Positions 37,739-45,025 of a DNA stretch of 64,000 bases are shown here, piece by piece (positions within the stretch are counted from its first letter, which is position 1; every line of letters starts with the position of its first letter). Both the position numbers and the translations under genes were made by a program. The stretch comes from Croceifilum oryzae (lineage in GTDB: Bacteria; Bacillota; Bacilli; Thermoactinomycetales; Thermoactinomycetaceae), in the NCBI RefSeq assembly GCF_030814315.1, contig NZ_JAUSUV010000003.1:62001-126000 (forward strand), given 5' to 3'. The notes under the pieces are model-generated. The model was not told the DNA's origin. It did not search any database and was given only the letters and a program-made list of their open reading frames with translations.

Positions 37739-38372
37739 TCTCCAAGCTATACCCTAAACCTCGATGCGTTTTAATGAGATTTGAGCCGATCTTTTCTCGT
37801 AATCTTCTTACATGTGTATCAACTGTTCGTTCGTCACCTACATAATCCATTCCCCAGACGAGATCTAATAGGTCTTTTCGGGTTAAGATCTTGCCCTTGT
37901 TTCGTAGAAAGCAACCGACTAAATCCAGTTCTTTTTTCGTGGCTTGTAGATCTTGCTCTCCTCTATAGATTTTCTTTGCCTGAAAATCAATTTTTATCTC
38001 TCCAAGATAGGTTACTTTATCTTCGCTCATTAGTTTTTTCGCTCTCATCAATAGGACTCCAGGATGAAAAGGCTTTTTTATGTAATCATCTGCGCCTATA
38101 TGTAATGCTGTTAACTCGTCTTCGTCTTCGCTTTTAGCGGTTAGCATGAGAACTTTTACGTTACTATTTTTCTTGATTTCTTTACATACGCTTAAACCGC
38201 TCACGTGGGGCATCATCCAGTCTAAAACCACGAGATCAATTTTGTTGCTGTAAAAGAGATCAAGTGCCTGTTCTCCATCTTCAGCGAGAAACACAGGGTA
38301 TCCTTCACGTTCAAAGTAAGCTTTTAGGATTTTTAGCATGTCTTTTTCATCATCTACGATTAGAACGTTCAT
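37725..38372 (-). CDS. OmpR/PhoB-family response regulator
   Basis: The 215-residue protein has a receiver domain with D7-D8, phosphoacceptor D51 (VVLDWMMP), T77 region MLTAKS and K in IKKPF, followed by a winged-helix DNA-binding domain (KELDLVGCFLRNKGKILTRKDLLDLVWG, TVDTHVRRLREKIG). It is the partner of the kinase that follows in the same operon. GGAGGAACTA precedes the ATG. Confidence 0.92.
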   Translation of the reverse strand: MNVLIVDDEKDMLKILKAYFEREGYPVFLAEDGEQALDLFYSNKIDLVVLDWMMPHVSGLSVCKEIKKNSNVKVLMLTAKSEDEDELTALHIGADDYIKKPFHPGVLLMRAKKLMSEDKVTYLGEIKIDFQAKKIYRGEQDLQATKKELDLVGCFLRNKGKILTRKDLLDLVWGMDYVGDERTVDTHVRRLREKIGSNLIKTHRGLGYSLENVDE

Positions 38373-38498
38373 TAGTTCCTCCGTTGTATTATTTAGTTTC
38401 TAAGAATTGTATCCAAATCTATAAAATGGGATACTACCTAATGTATCCTGTGACGGTTACTAAAAAGGATCATGATATTTCCACGCTTTTCCGTCGTA

Positions 38499-38526
38499 AC
38501 CCCTCTCTAGCATTTTACATACAATA
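38499..38526 (+). promoter_or_regulatory. Sigma-K-like promoter of the collagen-like gene
   Basis: AC at 38499-38500, a 17-base spacer and CATACAATA at 38518-38526 fit the late mother-cell consensus AC-N16/17-CATANNNTA. It is 91 bases before the start codon. This supports expression in the sporulating mother cell and a place on the spore surface. Confidence 0.5.
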
Positions 38527-38616
38527 ATTATAGTTACAATAGATTGAAATCATCTATGTTTGATAGATAATATTTAAAGGTTCAGTATAAATAGATGGAA
38601 ATTAGGAGGTTTAAAT

Positions 38617-40650
38617 ATGTCTCAAGCTAATATCCCTAATATTTCCCCCAACATTCAGATCACTAGAGAAGATGCGATAAATCTGTTGCTGTCCTCTATT
38701 GCGTTAGAAGAGCTAGGCTTAAGTCATATTATTAATGCGGAAGGAGAAAAGCTTCAATATGTTCTAGGTACTCTCCCCGGAGTGTCCACCACTTTTCAAC
38801 CCTCGATTACGGACTTACTTACAATCAATGAAAGTGTTCGTGATACCATTAATATAATCGGGAAGAAAGAGTGGATTTTAAACCAGAAGTTAGAAAACGT
38901 TTTAAACACAGACGTTACAAGAGGACCAACGGGACCTCAAGGACCAGCGGGAGTCACTGGGTCATCAGGAGGACCTCCTGGACCTATCGGACCTCAGGGA
39001 CCACAAGGGAACACAGGTCCACAGGGAGATATCGGACCACAAGGAAATACCGGGCCTCAGGGTAACACAGGGCCTCAAGGACCGACAGGAACTTTTGCTT
39101 CAGGTGCTTTCTTAATCGGGGTTCAAGGGAATTCAGGAGCTGACGGAAACGTTCCACTCGGTTTCGGAGATACGCTAAACTTTCTATCCAATACGTTAGA
39201 CATTACAGTAACCTCCGGTTCTGCCAATGTGAGTTTAGAAGTGCCTACTGGAACGTCTGGGGCTATTGCAGATATCGTTAAAGCAATCGTCGAAGAACTC
39301 GGTCTTACTGGACCCCAAGGAGATACGGGTCCCCAAGGAAACACCGGTCCCCAGGGAGACACGGGTCCCCAAGGAAATACTGGACCCCAAGGAGACACCG
39401 GTCCCCAAGGAGACACGGGTCCCCAGGGAGACACCGGTCCCCAAGGAGACACGGGTCCCCAGGGAGACACGGGTCCCCAAGGAAACACCGGTCCCCAAGG
39501 AAACACCGGTCCCCAAGGAAACACCGGTCCCCAAGGAAACACCGGTCCCCAAGGAGACACGGGTCCCCAAGGAAACACCGGTCCCCAGGGAGACACGGGT
39601 CCCCAAGGAAACACCGGTCCCCAAGGAGACACGGGCCCCCAAGGAAATACTGGTCCCCAAGGAGATACGGGTCCTCAAGGAAATACGGGCCCCCAAGGAA
39701 ATACGGGCCCCCAAGGAAATACGGGTCCACAAGGGGCTACAGGTCCAACAGGGACCTTTACAGATACGCCAGTGATCTATGTAGCGAATGGTGGTTCTAA
39801 TAGTGTTTCTGTGATAGATGGAAATACAAATACGATAATTGCTACTGTTACAGTGGGAACTAATCCATTCGGGATTGGCGTAAACGCAGTGACAAACCGG
39901 ATCTATGTAGGGGGGATTCTTTCTAATAATGTCTCTGTTATAAATGGAAATACAAATGTTAGAATTGCTACCATTACAGTAGGAGTTAACCCGTCCGGTA
40001 TAGGCGTAAACGCAGTGACAAATCGAATTTATGTGGCGAATAGTACTTCTAATAATGTCTCTGTCGTAGATGGAAATACAAATACGATACTCACTACTGT
40101 TACAGTGGGGATTAACCCATCAGGTATAGGCGTAAACCCAGGAACCAATCAGATCTATGTAGCGAATTTTCTTTCTCATAATGTCTCAGTGATAAATGGA
40201 AATACAAATACTATCCTTGCTACTGTTACAGTGGGAGTGGGTGGTCCACTAGATGTAGGTATAAACCCAGGAACCAATCAGATCTACGTAGCTAATAATC
40301 TTACTAATAATGTCTCTGTTATAAATGGAAATGGAAATACTTTAGTCGCTACTGTTACTGTAGGTAATGGTCCAATAGGTGTGGGTGTAAACACGGGGAC
40401 AAATCTGATCTATGTAGGGAATACTAATACTAATAATGTCTCAGTCATAAATGGAAATACAAATAGGGTACTTGCTACTGTTACAGTGGGGAATGGCCCA
40501 TTCGGGATTGGCGTAAACCCAGTGACCCATCGGATTTATGTAGCGAATAGTGTTTCTAATAATGTCTCTGTCATAGATGGGACTACAAATACGATACTCA
40601 CTACCATTACAGTAGGGATTCGACCACAAGGTGTACGCGTAAAATTTTAA
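38617..40650 (+). CDS. Collagen-like protein with a C-terminal seven-repeat YVTN beta-propeller
   Basis: AGGAGG precedes the ATG. The 677 residues divide into four parts. Residues 1-104 are an N-terminal domain ([20 protein letters not shown] and so on) of the type found on Bacillales spore-surface collagen-like proteins. Residues 105-155 are a first GXY tract. Residues 156-230 are a beta-rich spacer. A second tract of 24 GPQG(D/N/A)T hexapeptides follows, to about residue 375. From about residue 388 there are seven repeats of about 42 residues (YVAN..SNNVSVI.GNTN.I..TVTVG..P.GIGVN..TN.I), enough to close a seven-bladed propeller. It is probably a filament with a binding head on the spore exterior. 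There is no signal peptide, as expected for a mother-cell protein. Confidence 0.85.
   Translation: MSQANIPNISPNIQITREDAINLLLSSIALEELGLSHIINAEGEKLQYVLGTLPGVSTTFQPSITDLLTINESVRDTINIIGKKEWILNQKLENVLNTDVTRGPTGPQGPAGVTGSSGGPPGPIGPQGPQGNTGPQGDIGPQGNTGPQGNTGPQGPTGTFASGAFLIGVQGNSGADGNVPLGFGDTLNFLSNTLDITVTSGSANVSLEVPTGTSGAIADIVKAIVEELGLTGPQGDTGPQGNTGPQGDTGPQGNTGPQGDTGPQGDTGPQGDTGPQGDTGPQGDTGPQGNTGPQGNTGPQGNTGPQGNTGPQGDTGPQGNTGPQGDTGPQGNTGPQGDTGPQGNTGPQGDTGPQGNTGPQGNTGPQGNTGPQGATGPTGTFTDTPVIYVANGGSNSVSVIDGNTNTIIATVTVGTNPFGIGVNAVTNRIYVGGILSNNVSVINGNTNVRIATITVGVNPSGIGVNAVTNRIYVANSTSNNVSVVDGNTNTILTTVTVGINPSGIGVNPGTNQIYVANFLSHNVSVINGNTNTILATVTVGVGGPLDVGINPGTNQIYVANNLTNNVSVINGNGNTLVATVTVGNGPIGVGVNTGTNLIYVGNTNTNNVSVINGNTNRVLATVTVGNGPFGIGVNPVTHRIYVANSVSNNVSVIDGTTNTILTTITVGIRPQGVRVKF
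39310..39741 (+). repeat. 24 tandem 18-bp repeats coding for GPQGxT
   Basis: Each unit encodes Gly-Pro-Gln-Gly-(Asp or Asn)-Thr; only the last has Ala at the variable position. Units differ by a few silent changes and one Asp/Asn switch. Such an array is prone to slippage, so its length will vary between strains and in assemblies. It is in frame and is not a CRISPR array: there are no spacers. Confidence 0.95.
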
Positions 40651-40666
40651 ATATTTATCTATAGTA

Positions 40667-40713
40667 GAAATAACCCCTTTAGAGGCTTTTATTCGCTCTC
40701 AAGAGGTTATTTC
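40667..40713 (+). terminator. Terminator after the collagen-like gene
   Basis: GAAATAACCCCTT pairs with AAGAGGTTATTTC with one mismatch. Confidence 0.7.
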
Positions 40714-40733
40714 TATGTTGCCACCATCCAATT

Positions 40734-41109
40734 AACAGCAAAAAAACCTTACTTAGAGTTGTAAAGGATTTTTAAAGGGGTACGGATGTATTATTTCATT
40801 TTAGTCATCTGGCGGATCTCCAGCGGATTGTCGTTCAGTCATTAGGTATTGAATTTGTTCATTCATTTCATGTGTTCGTCACCTCTATTATGCCGTAATT
40901 GCACACTAATTTGGTAGAATCGTGTAGAGTATTTGGTGTGTTTTGTTAAATCTACTTTCTCGTAAAACTCAGCTAATTTTAGTGTTAACTGATGTTCTTG
41001 CGGAAGAAATGAATGCTTTTGTTCGATTTCATAGGCTTGTTCGAATCGATCAAAAGCTTCATCATGCTTGTACTGTTGAAGAAAGCAATCTCCTAGAGGC
41101 TCAGGTGAC
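40734..41109. repeat. Duplicated 3' segment of the XRE-TPR gene
   Basis: This stretch of about 376 bases repeats 41229-41605, including the gene end and its terminator hairpin, in the same orientation with roughly 80-85 percent identity by eye. It arose by a tandem partial duplication; the parent is the next copy to the right. Confidence 0.75.
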
Positions 41110-41117
41110 AAGATCAT
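40863..41117 (-). pseudogene. Truncated XRE-TPR copy, C-terminal TPR part only
   Basis: The frame of 84 codons matches the C-terminus of the regulator at 41296 (EFYEKVDLTKHTKYSTRFY is identical), then breaks: a one-base deletion near 40862 shifts the last 20 residues (NEQIQYLMTERQS...) into another frame. The fragment lacks the HTH and most TPRs. It has nevertheless gained an excellent GGAGGTGATAGCAC site before its ATG at 41117 and an inverted repeat upstream, so it may be translated as a mini-protein. Confidence 0.6.
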
Positions 41118-41147
41118 GTGCTATCACCTCCGGAATCGAATTGACAA

Positions 41148-41168
41148 CGATCTAGTGATGCTAGATCG
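41148..41168. promoter_or_regulatory. Palindrome upstream of the truncated copy
   Basis: CGATCTAG / CTAGATCG, perfect eight-base arms with a five-base centre, between the two TPR copies. It could be an operator or the end of a transcript; no T-run adjoins. Confidence 0.45.
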
Positions 41169-41228
41169 CTTATTTAGTCTAAATATACATTAATTTTAGA
41201 TGATATAGTATATTGTTTCATTATGATC

Positions 41229-41262
41229 AACAGCAAAAAACCCTTACTTTAGAGTTGTAAAG
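41229..41262 (-). terminator. Terminator of the XRE-TPR gene
   Basis: AAAACCCTT / AAGGGTTTT with a loop of about 12 bases, 34 bases past the stop on the minus strand. A degraded copy lies at about 40741-40773. Confidence 0.7.
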
Positions 41263-41295
41263 GGTTTTATCAGCAAATGAATGTATTATTTCATT

Positions 41296-42708
41296 TTAGT
41301 TATCTGGAGGATCTGCTACCGATTGTCGCTCATTCATTAGATATTGAATTTGTTCGTTGGACTTCACTGGTTCTTCACCTCCGTTATGCCGTAATTGTAC
41401 ACTAATTCGGTAAAATCGTGTAGAGTATTTGGTGTGTTTGGTTAAATCTACTTTCTCGTAAAATTCGGCTAACTTAAGCGATAAATTATGCTCTTGGAGA
41501 AGAAAAGAATGCTTTTGTGCGATTTCATAGGCACATTCGAATTGACCCAGAGCTTCATCGTGTTTTAACTGCTGAAGAAGGCAGTCTCCTAAAGCCTCAA
41601 GTGATTTGAAAAGTAACAAAGCATCGTTCTCCTTTTTTGCCTTTCCTGCGGCATTTTCTAAGAGTGCTTGTGCGTACTTTGCATCTCCTTCTTTCATATA
41701 TAACAACCCAAGTTGTATAAGGTTGTGTACAGATAAAATTTTGCGACGAATTTTACTTTCAAACTGTGAAGCGGTCTCAAAGCAGATTTTGGCTTGATCT
41801 AAGTTGCCAAGATGGATATAGGCACTGCCTAGTGTGATCCACAGTTCGAAGCTACGGTCAAAGTTTTTATTTCTTCGGGCAATATCAATCCCTTTTACAG
41901 CATAGGAGATCGCTATGTCGTATTTGTTTCGTTTTATGTAGAGACTCGATTGCAGTTGATACATGTTTAGAATGATTTCTGTATCTATCTCATTCAAACA
42001 TTGCCACATTTCCGATAAAGTATCGAATGCATCTTCATTTCGCTCTAGCATTTCTGAGTAAATTGCTTTACTAAGCATAAGCTGCTGATGGAGATATTTT
42101 CGGTCGCCATTATCTTGAAAAGAAGTCAGACCATCACTTACAAACTTTAAAGCATTCGAGATGTCACTATTTCGGAAGGAAATACGTGCCAAGCCATAAA
42201 AGCTACCTGCCTTAATATTAGAGTGTTCGATTTCAGGATGGTCATGGCAGATGCGTATGGCTCTGTGGTAATAATCTTGAGACTTCGTCCAGTTTTCCTT
42301 TTTATAATATGCGTTTCCTGCTAGATACTCTAATGTAGCTAGGTGGGGCAGACACTTCTTTTCTTGAATCGTATTCCGCAAGTTTTTGATCTTTTTCAGA
42401 GCTTGGGTAGCATCAACGAAATCAATTTCATTCTCCACTGCGATTAATTGAAGTTCTAATCGCTTCATGATGTGGTCTCTCTGTTTTTTTGTCTCAGACA
42501 GTAGCTGAGGGATCTGATCCATGGTGATGTCAATTTTGTCAAATAGGCGGATGATCTTGTCTTTGCTCACTTTTTTCTTGCCGGTTTCGAAGTTGCTGAT
42601 GGTGGCGATGGATAGACCTTCTTCGGATAGTTCCTCGATTTTATGTCCTAATTCCTCGCGTTTCTCCCGAAATACGTGTCCGAGTCCATTTAACGAATAC
42701 ACGTCCAC
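41296..42708 (-). CDS. XRE-family regulator with a TPR domain
   Basis: A GTG at 42708 with GGGAGGAAG upstream gives 470 residues beginning MDVYSLNGLGHVFREKR; the in-frame ATG at 42729 lacks a site. Residues 1-65 are a helix-turn-helix of the XRE type (HKIEELSEEGLSIATISNFETGKKKV). The remaining 400 residues are TPR repeats (for example KAGSFYGLARISFRNSDISNALKF, LWITLGSAYIHLGNLDQAKICFETA). The layout is that of peptide-sensing regulators such as NprR, PlcR and AimR. A cognate peptide was not identified with confidence. It lies next to the lasso cluster and may control neighbouring genes. Confidence 0.8.
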   Translation of the reverse strand: MDVYSLNGLGHVFREKREELGHKIEELSEEGLSIATISNFETGKKKVSKDKIIRLFDKIDITMDQIPQLLSETKKQRDHIMKRLELQLIAVENEIDFVDATQALKKIKNLRNTIQEKKCLPHLATLEYLAGNAYYKKENWTKSQDYYHRAIRICHDHPEIEHSNIKAGSFYGLARISFRNSDISNALKFVSDGLTSFQDNGDRKYLHQQLMLSKAIYSEMLERNEDAFDTLSEMWQCLNEIDTEIILNMYQLQSSLYIKRNKYDIAISYAVKGIDIARRNKNFDRSFELWITLGSAYIHLGNLDQAKICFETASQFESKIRRKILSVHNLIQLGLLYMKEGDAKYAQALLENAAGKAKKENDALLLFKSLEALGDCLLQQLKHDEALGQFECAYEIAQKHSFLLQEHNLSLKLAEFYEKVDLTKHTKYSTRFYRISVQLRHNGGEEPVKSNEQIQYLMNERQSVADPPDN

Positions 42709-43208
42709 AGGGCTTCCTCCCTTGATCAAAAAAATTTCTCAAAATATATTTTTCAGTATGAATGGACCGTCAAGCTAGATTTTAGTGAAGCTTGTACAGC
42801 CGAAAGTAAAAAAGGGTGTATATTCCTCTGGAATGATGAGAAAACAGAGCTGATTTTTACTAAGAAGCCACATAAATAATTGTTTATTTTACAAATTTGT
42901 AAATAATTTAACTATTTAATACAATCGGAGATGAGAGGTTAGTCCTTACTGCGGAGGTGATTATCTCGTAGTTATTCAATTGATCAGGAAGGTGTCGGGA
43001 TCAGTATTCCACTTAGGCATGTGAGGTTGAAATGAATCTTGGAGTCAGGATCGTGTGGAGAGCTGATCGATGTCTTGGTGTAAGAGGGCCGTCTCGGAAA
43101 CGGCTTAGTATGAAATGGTTGTGTAAATTATACCACTTTTTGATTAATTGAAAAATAATTATGATCGAATCCGTAGAAAAATAAAGTGTTGAAAGGTGGA
43201 ATTTAAAC
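42709..43208. other. 500-base non-coding stretch, partly structured
   Basis: The left 230 bases are AT-rich and must hold the promoter of the XRE-TPR gene. From about 42930 to 43120 the sequence is richer in G and includes a strong GGAGGTG without a following start, a closing pair GAGAT/ATCTC at 42930-42969 and a hairpin GCCGT/ACGGC at 43090-43106. A weak 39-codon frame lies at 43032-43151. It may be a long 5' leader for the gene at 43209. Confidence 0.4.
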
Positions 43209-43490
43209 ATGCCTCTAACTCTTTACTTTTCCGAAGTAAAATGCCGAGATTGTGGTAGGATCGCAATTCGTAAACAATTTCAGTGCCGAAAGCCACAGAC
43301 AGAGCAAACGTTTATGTGTCCTCTATGTAACGAAGAGAAGGCGCTTTATAAATATGATCGCGTGACGACGGTGGTAGATGATTATGAAATTCAGCGGTAC
43401 ACGATGAATACAAAATATCATCGAAATGTGTGTCTGATTGCAGTCGGAACCATCACGATCAGCCGTTTTAAAAGGAAACTAAGTTCTTGA
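43209..43490 (+). CDS. Small zinc-ribbon protein, 93 aa
   Basis: ATG after AAAGGTGG. The N-terminal half has two CxxC pairs, C11-R-D-C14 and C37-P-L-C40, spaced as in a zinc ribbon. The C-terminal half is basic (TISRFKRKLSS). It is probably DNA- or RNA-binding or an adaptor. Thirteen bases separate it from the next small gene, so they form a pair upstream of the lasso genes. No family is recognised. Confidence 0.65.
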   Translation: MPLTLYFSEVKCRDCGRIAIRKQFQCRKPQTEQTFMCPLCNEEKALYKYDRVTTVVDDYEIQRYTMNTKYHRNVCLIAVGTITISRFKRKLSS

Positions 43491-43503
43491 AAGGAGGATC
43501 GAA

Positions 43504-43722
43504 GTGAACGAAATTCGATTTTGGTATAGCACGACCGAACGAACCCTTCATGTCCTACACATCAAGAGCCAAACCAAGAAAAAGATTACGAGTCCTAAGA
43601 AAATCCAAAAATTTTTAGATGTGTACGGTCTTTCTCTCCAGGATTGCGTAGGTGTGTTTGAAGCCTGGGACAAGCTCCGATTGTTTTCTAGGCATCGATT
43701 TTTTGGATGGAGAGCGGTGTAA
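43504..43722 (+). CDS. Hypothetical 72-aa basic protein
   Basis: GTG start with AAAGGAGG six bases upstream, an excellent site. The product is rich in Lys, Arg and aromatic residues (NEIRFWYSTTERTLHVLHIKS, RLFSRHRFFGWRAV), has no signal peptide or membrane segment, and is not recognised. It is co-transcribed with the zinc-ribbon gene and ends about 150 bases before the lasso methyltransferase. Confidence 0.55.
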   Translation: MNEIRFWYSTTERTLHVLHIKSQTKKKITSPKKIQKFLDVYGLSLQDCVGVFEAWDKLRLFSRHRFFGWRAV

Positions 43723-43874
43723 ACTCCTTCATTTGATGTATTGTTCAACCCCGTTTACTCCAACGTTCTTGCTACTGCCTTAGATCGCTTTAGTTGGAAC
43801 GTTTTCATATAGATGAAGATGGTTTTATGTTTTTGTCCTGCATCACCACTCAAATCAAAAAAAGGGGGAGTCAC

Positions 43875-44873
43875 ATGAACAGAGTAGATCAAGCATTTCA
43901 ACATATAGATCGTGACGAGTTTGTACTCAGGGAAGATGGAAGACAAGTCACACAAAGTACAGCCAACTTTGCAATCCGAAAGGGACTGGAAATGTTAGAC
44001 GTGCAAGAAGGAGATCATGTCCTCGAAATCGGGACTGGCTCAGGGTTTAGCGGAGCACTGCTTTCCCAATTAGTTGGCATAAGAGGATCTGTCGTCTCTG
44101 TTGATATTGAACCAGAGTTGACCAAGAGGGCACGAGAATTGTGTAAGAGAAACAACATCCATAACACTCTTTTTATAACCGGAGATGGAAGAAACGGCTA
44201 TGATTCACAAAAGCCTTATGATCGCATTATTGCTTGGACGACCCCACCTGCTTTTCCAGCGGCTTGGAAGGAGCAGATACGTGAAAATGGCATTATTGTT
44301 GCTCCCTTTCAAGTTCTTCCTATGGCGCGAGGTACGGTTACGGTTCGAATAAGAAATAAAAATGGACTGTTACATGGGGAAGCGGTTAGTGGAGATGGGT
44401 ATATCATGATGTATTCTGAACCCGTCAAGGATATAAATCTTTCTGGAGAGAAGATACATGCAAGTTTGGTAGGTGACGAAGATCACCCAGTTTGGGCGAG
44501 TTCCGAATGGATGGAAAAGGGAGTTTCCAATCAAGAGTGGACCGAAATATTCTATCGCTCACAGCTAGAAACATCCCCATTTGAAGAAAGCGGAAGAGAT
44601 ATTCGTGCCTATCTACTAGGTACAAATCCAGACGGCTTCACATATGCCTTTCACCCTGATTACGGATATTGGGTAGGTTACAGCAGTCCAGACGGCTTTG
44701 CCCTTGTTTGCGATCATGAGCCAAATCAGTGGATGATCTCAGATCAGGAGCATGCTGATGTTCTGAAGAGTTGGTGGAACGATTGGAATGATATCGGATG
44801 CCCTAGTTATGAACAGTTACAGCCTTTTTTTGTAGGGAATAAAGTGAAGGTGAAATTGAAAGGAGGTGTGTAA
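43875..44873 (+). CDS. Lasso-associated protein L-isoaspartyl methyltransferase-like enzyme
   Basis: The ATG at 43875 after AAAGGGGGAG gives 332 residues. Residues 1-200 are a PIMT domain: QVTQSTANFAIRKGLEML, the SAM-binding E51-I-G-T-G-S-G-F-S, an acidic D77 in SVVSVDIEPEL, and GDGRNGY. About 130 C-terminal residues form an extra domain not found in housekeeping PIMT, as in the lasso-associated homologues. Those enzymes (of the cellulonodin-2 and lihuanodin clusters) methylate a ring Asp of the lasso peptide, which then closes to an aspartimide. The precursor gene begins one base after the stop, so the pair is translationally linked. Confidence 0.88.
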   Translation: MNRVDQAFQHIDRDEFVLREDGRQVTQSTANFAIRKGLEMLDVQEGDHVLEIGTGSGFSGALLSQLVGIRGSVVSVDIEPELTKRARELCKRNNIHNTLFITGDGRNGYDSQKPYDRIIAWTTPPAFPAAWKEQIRENGIIVAPFQVLPMARGTVTVRIRNKNGLLHGEAVSGDGYIMMYSEPVKDINLSGEKIHASLVGDEDHPVWASSEWMEKGVSNQEWTEIFYRSQLETSPFEESGRDIRAYLLGTNPDGFTYAFHPDYGYWVGYSSPDGFALVCDHEPNQWMISDQEHADVLKSWWNDWNDIGCPSYEQLQPFFVGNKVKVKLKGGV

Positions 44874-44874
44874 T

Positions 44875-44979
44875 GTGGAATATCAAGCTCCAGAAGTAAT
44901 TGAAATCGGCTCTTTCGAAGAGATGACATTGGGCAGAAAGTATGCTGATACAGCTGATGAAAACGCGTATCAACACTAA
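44875..44979 (+). CDS. Lasso peptide precursor (34 aa)
   Basis: GTG start eight bases after AGGAGG, directly after the methyltransferase stop. The leader matches the RRE-recognition pattern Y-x2-P-x-[LV]-x3-G-x-F-x3-T: Y3, P6, V8, G12, F14, T18. Thr18 is the usual penultimate leader residue, so cleavage falls after Leu19. The core GRKYADTADENAYQH has 15 residues: Gly1 and Asp9 can form the nine-residue macrolactam, leaving the tail ENAYQH. The ring pair Asp6-Thr7 is the expected aspartimide site for the PIMT enzyme. The gene is easily missed because of its length and GTG start. Confidence 0.9.
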   Translation: MEYQAPEVIEIGSFEEMTLGRKYADTADENAYQH

Positions 44980-45025
44980 ATGGAGTGGGGACAGATCCGT
45001 CCCCTCCTATTTATTCTAGGAAGGA

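Noticed and set aside
39310-39741. Tandem repeats as a CRISPR array
   Set aside because: No spacers; the units are directly joined, in frame and coding; no cas genes in the window.
39123-39775. Several long open frames on both strands over the GPQGxT array
   Set aside because: They are shadows: an 18-bp repeat without stops in one frame gives open frames in others. Only the frame with a binding site, terminal domains and GXY logic is real.
43032-43151. 39-codon basic ORF (MNLGVRIVWRADRC...) upstream of the zinc-ribbon gene
   Set aside because: The upstream site is weak (GAGG with poor context), the region looks like structured leader RNA, and the composition is not typical of a protein.
43740-43810. 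AACGTTC / GAACGTT inverted repeat upstream of the lasso genes as an operator
   Set aside because: Arms of seven bases are separated by more than 30 bases, which is too far for a simple operator and weak as a hairpin.
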